A stretch of DNA of 16,163 nucleotides, taken from the NCBI GenBank assembly GCA_964496575.1, contig CAZCAC010000173.1, forward strand, positions 1 to 16,163, in the 5' to 3' direction. The notes beneath the pieces were generated by a model, which had not been told where the DNA came from, did no database searches, and saw only the letters and a list, made by a program, of their open reading frames with translations. Numbering within the stretch: the first letter of the stretch is position 1; each line of letters starts with the position of its first letter. Below are positions 13,950 to 16,163 of the stretch, in pieces. The translations under genes were made by a program, and so were the position numbers. The stretch comes from CAZCAC01 sp964496575. Its GTDB lineage: Bacteria; Planctomycetota; UBA1135; GCA-002686595.

Positions 13950-16163
13950 GTCTCGTGAATTCTCACTCCTCACTGAACGCCCGCCCGGGCCCCTCCCCAT
14001 CGACTCGATGACCTTCTCCGAGCCTTTCAAGATCAAAGAGGTCAAGCACCTCCCCGAGCTGAAGCCCTTCGAGCGCTGGAACGTGCTGAAGCAGGCCGGC
14101 TTCAACCTGCAGAGCGTCACCTCCGAGGCGGTGACCTTCGACCTGGTCGCCCGGGGGATGTCCTCCTGGTCGCACCACCAGAAGGCCGGCTTCATGATCG
14201 GCGACGAGGCGTACGCCGGCAGCCGCAACTACAACCGCCTGGTCGAGATCGCCGAGCGCGTGCTCGGGATCCCCCAGATGGTGCCGACGCACAACGGCAT
14301 CGGCGCGGAGAAGCTCCTCGCCACGACGCTGGTCCAGAAGGGCGGCGTGGTCCCCCACAACCGCGGTCGCTGCGAGGGGCTCGTTCCCTCGCTCGGCGGC
14401 GAGAGCTTCGACGTGACCGCGGAGAAGGCGCGTCGCTTCGACGAGCCCTCCAGCTTCGGCGCCGATGTCGACCTCGTCCGTCTGGAAGAAGTCCTGAAGG
14501 ACAAGGGCCCCGAGGTCGTGCCCTACGTGCACCTCGCCACCTGCCCCGACGCCTGGAACGGCCAGCCGATCAGCCTCGCCAACCTCGAGGCGGTGCACGC
14601 GCTCGGCGGCAAGTACGACGTCCCGATCGTCCTCGACATCTCCAACGTCCTGGAGAACGCGCTGTGGATCACGCGGGCGGCGGGCGAAGGTTCCGACCAG
14701 CTCCTGGCGACGGTCCGCCGGGTCATCTCCCTGGCGGACGTCGTGGTGATGGACGCGGCCCAGGACTGCCGCTCCGACATCGGCGGTTTCGTCGCGAGCT
14801 TCAACGACGACATCCACGAGAAGCTGCGTAACCAGGTCGTCGTCTTCGAGGGCCTGCACACCTACGGCGGCATGACCGGCCGCGCGATGGAGGTCTTCGC
14901 CATCGGCATCGAGGAGATGCAGCGCACCGAGTACACCGAGTGGTACGACAGCCAGGTCGAGCTGTTCCACTCGCTCTTGAAGATGAAGGGCGTCCCGGTC
15001 TACCGCGGCACCAAGGCGGTCGGCCTCGACGTCGAGCAGTTTCTCCCCCACCTCGGCGAGGAGGACTTCCCCAAGTTCACCCTCTCGGCGAGCCTGTTCA
15101 TCTGCGGCGGCATCCGCTCCCGCATCATCGGCGGTGCGCCGTACCACCTCGAGGGTGAAGGGCGGCGCTACCTGACGCTGGAGCTGCCGCGCCACGCCTA
15201 CACCAAGAACCACCTCGAGGCGATCGCCGACACCGTCGCGACGGTCTACGAGAACCGCGAGAAGATCACCGGCTTGCGCCTCTTGACCGAGGATGCCGAG
15301 TTCGTCGATCAGCTCGCCTTCGAGCCGGCGAGCCACCGCCTCTTCGTCAACCTCTCGCAGGGAATCGGCCAGAGCGGGAAGATCTACGAGCCGCACAAGG
15401 TCGCGATCTTCGAGCCGATCAAGGTGCTCGACAAGAAGGGGCGTCACGCGGCGATGGCCGAGGCGGGCTACAACACCTTCCTGCTGAACTCCGAGGATGT
15501 CTACATCGACCTCCTGACCGACAGCGGCACCACGGCGATGAGCTGCTACCAGTGGGAGGGGATGACCAACTCGACCGATACGGCCTACTCCTCGCGCCAC
15601 TACCAGGATCTCGTCGACGAGTTCCAGGAGATCCTGGGCTTCGACCACGTCATCCTGACCCACCAGGGCCGGGCGGCCGAGCACATCATGTCGCAGGTGA
15701 TGATCAAACCCGGGCAGACGGTGCCGGGAAACATGTACTTCACCACGACCAAGCTCCACCAGGAGATGGCCGGCGGCGTGTTCCTCGACGTTATCGTCGA
15801 CGAGGCTCACGATCCGAAGAGCCAGTTCCCCTGGAAGGGCAACATCGACCTCGACAAGCTCCAGGCGGAGATCGATCGCGTCGGCGGCGAGAACATCGCC
15901 TACGTCAGCTTCGAGATGTCGGTCAACCTGGCCGGCGGCCAGCCCTTCTCGATGCAGAACGCCCGCGACGTCTCGGCGCTGTGCCAGAAGCACGGCATCC
16001 CGCTGATGTACGACGCGACGCGCTGCGTCGAGAACTCGCAGATGATCAAGATGAAGGATCCCGAGTACGCCAACCACAGCGTCGAGGAGATCCTTCGCGA
16101 GATGATGAGCTACGGCGACGGCTGCACGATCAGCTGCAAGAAGGACTTCATGGTCAACATGGG
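13948..16163 (+). CDS. Tandem tyrosine phenol-lyase/tryptophanase-family protein with degenerate first domain (3' end cut by window)
   Basis: At least 738 residues, open to the window edge. Copy 1 (about 24-455) has the family framework (GDEAYAGSRNY, VPTHNGIGAEK, DAWNGQPISLANLEAV). It has NGI116-118 for the PLP-phosphate QGR, N233 for the conserved Arg after D230, and Q272 for the Schiff-base Lys; the TDSGT loop is also lost. Copy 2 (from about 482, KVAIFEPIKVLDKKGR) keeps TDSGT, QGR573-575, F598, D689, R692 and the KKD with K732. F598-T599 in YFTTT matches tyrosine phenol-lyase rather than tryptophanase (F-D). The second copy would therefore be a PLP enzyme cleaving an aromatic or related amino acid to pyruvate and ammonia. 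Family members are normally single domains of about 460 residues. Y89 in copy 1 is at the position of the Tyr that reaches into the neighbouring active site. Start 13948 or 14008. Confidence 0.85.
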   Translation, partial: MSREFSLLTERPPGPLPIDSMTFSEPFKIKEVKHLPELKPFERWNVLKQAGFNLQSVTSEAVTFDLVARGMSSWSHHQKAGFMIGDEAYAGSRNYNRLVEIAERVLGIPQMVPTHNGIGAEKLLATTLVQKGGVVPHNRGRCEGLVPSLGGESFDVTAEKARRFDEPSSFGADVDLVRLEEVLKDKGPEVVPYVHLATCPDAWNGQPISLANLEAVHALGGKYDVPIVLDISNVLENALWITRAAGEGSDQLLATVRRVISLADVVVMDAAQDCRSDIGGFVASFNDDIHEKLRNQVVVFEGLHTYGGMTGRAMEVFAIGIEEMQRTEYTEWYDSQVELFHSLLKMKGVPVYRGTKAVGLDVEQFLPHLGEEDFPKFTLSASLFICGGIRSRIIGGAPYHLEGEGRRYLTLELPRHAYTKNHLEAIADTVATVYENREKITGLRLLTEDAEFVDQLAFEPASHRLFVNLSQGIGQSGKIYEPHKVAIFEPIKVLDKKGRHAAMAEAGYNTFLLNSEDVYIDLLTDSGTTAMSCYQWEGMTNSTDTAYSSRHYQDLVDEFQEILGFDHVILTHQGRAAEHIMSQVMIKPGQTVPGNMYFTTTKLHQEMAGGVFLDVIVDEAHDPKSQFPWKGNIDLDKLQAEIDRVGGENIAYVSFEMSVNLAGGQPFSMQNARDVSALCQKHGIPLMYDATRCVENSQMIKMKDPEYANHSVEEILREMMSYGDGCTISCKKDFMVNM

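Noticed and set aside
13963..16077. 704-codon open frame antisense to the tandem lyase.
   Set aside because: The plus frame encodes two recognisable lyase domains to the window edge; the minus frame has low-complexity shadow composition.

Overview
The window is a high-GC bacterial segment, coding on both strands, with eight complete genes and a ninth that runs off the right edge. The gene set is typical of large-genome Planctomycetota, although Myxococcota or an uncultured relative cannot be excluded. It includes an ECF sigma factor coupled to a membrane Ser/Thr kinase with TPRs, a sulfatase-like protein fused to TPRs, and secreted FG-GAP proteins ending in a Cys-containing domain with a W/Y-YRDP motif. 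No rRNA, tRNA, CRISPR array or recognisable transposon was seen. The taxonomic assignment is inference from family content, not from a marker gene.

Left part (1-7001): A tandem-ACT protein (487-80, minus) is divergent from a 1149-residue secreted metallopeptidase (907-4356). The peptidase reads as an M36-type enzyme: fungalysin/thermolysin-type propeptide, a PD40/TolB-like propeller inserted before the catalytic domain, HESGH plus downstream Glu, and a C-terminal GEVED segment. Next comes a membrane-anchored sulfatase/phosphatase-superfamily protein with Thr where sulfatases carry the formylglycine Cys/Ser, and a long TPR tail (4533-7001).

Middle (7002-10330): An ECF-type sigma factor overlaps the start of a Ser/Thr kinase by GTGA, a compact signalling operon. 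It is followed by a 39-bp near-perfect inverted repeat that separates it from a convergent gene.

Right part (10331-16163): Two FG-GAP-type proteins are divergently transcribed and share the same C-terminal domain. One has a clear signal peptide; the other has none and may be 5'-truncated. They are followed by an ACT-domain regulator (13871-13212, minus). It is divergent from a striking gene at 13948 that encodes two tyrosine phenol-lyase/tryptophanase domains in tandem. The first domain has lost its PLP-binding residues, including the Schiff-base Lys, and the second keeps those that are visible. The 76-bp gap between these two genes is AT-rich and carries back-to-back -35-like boxes. The pair looks like a dedicated amino-acid-responsive module and is the most unusual part of the window.

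Three genes show a -10-like hexamer exactly 6 nt before the ATG and no Shine-Dalgarno sequence, which suggests that leaderless initiation is used here alongside SD-dependent starts.
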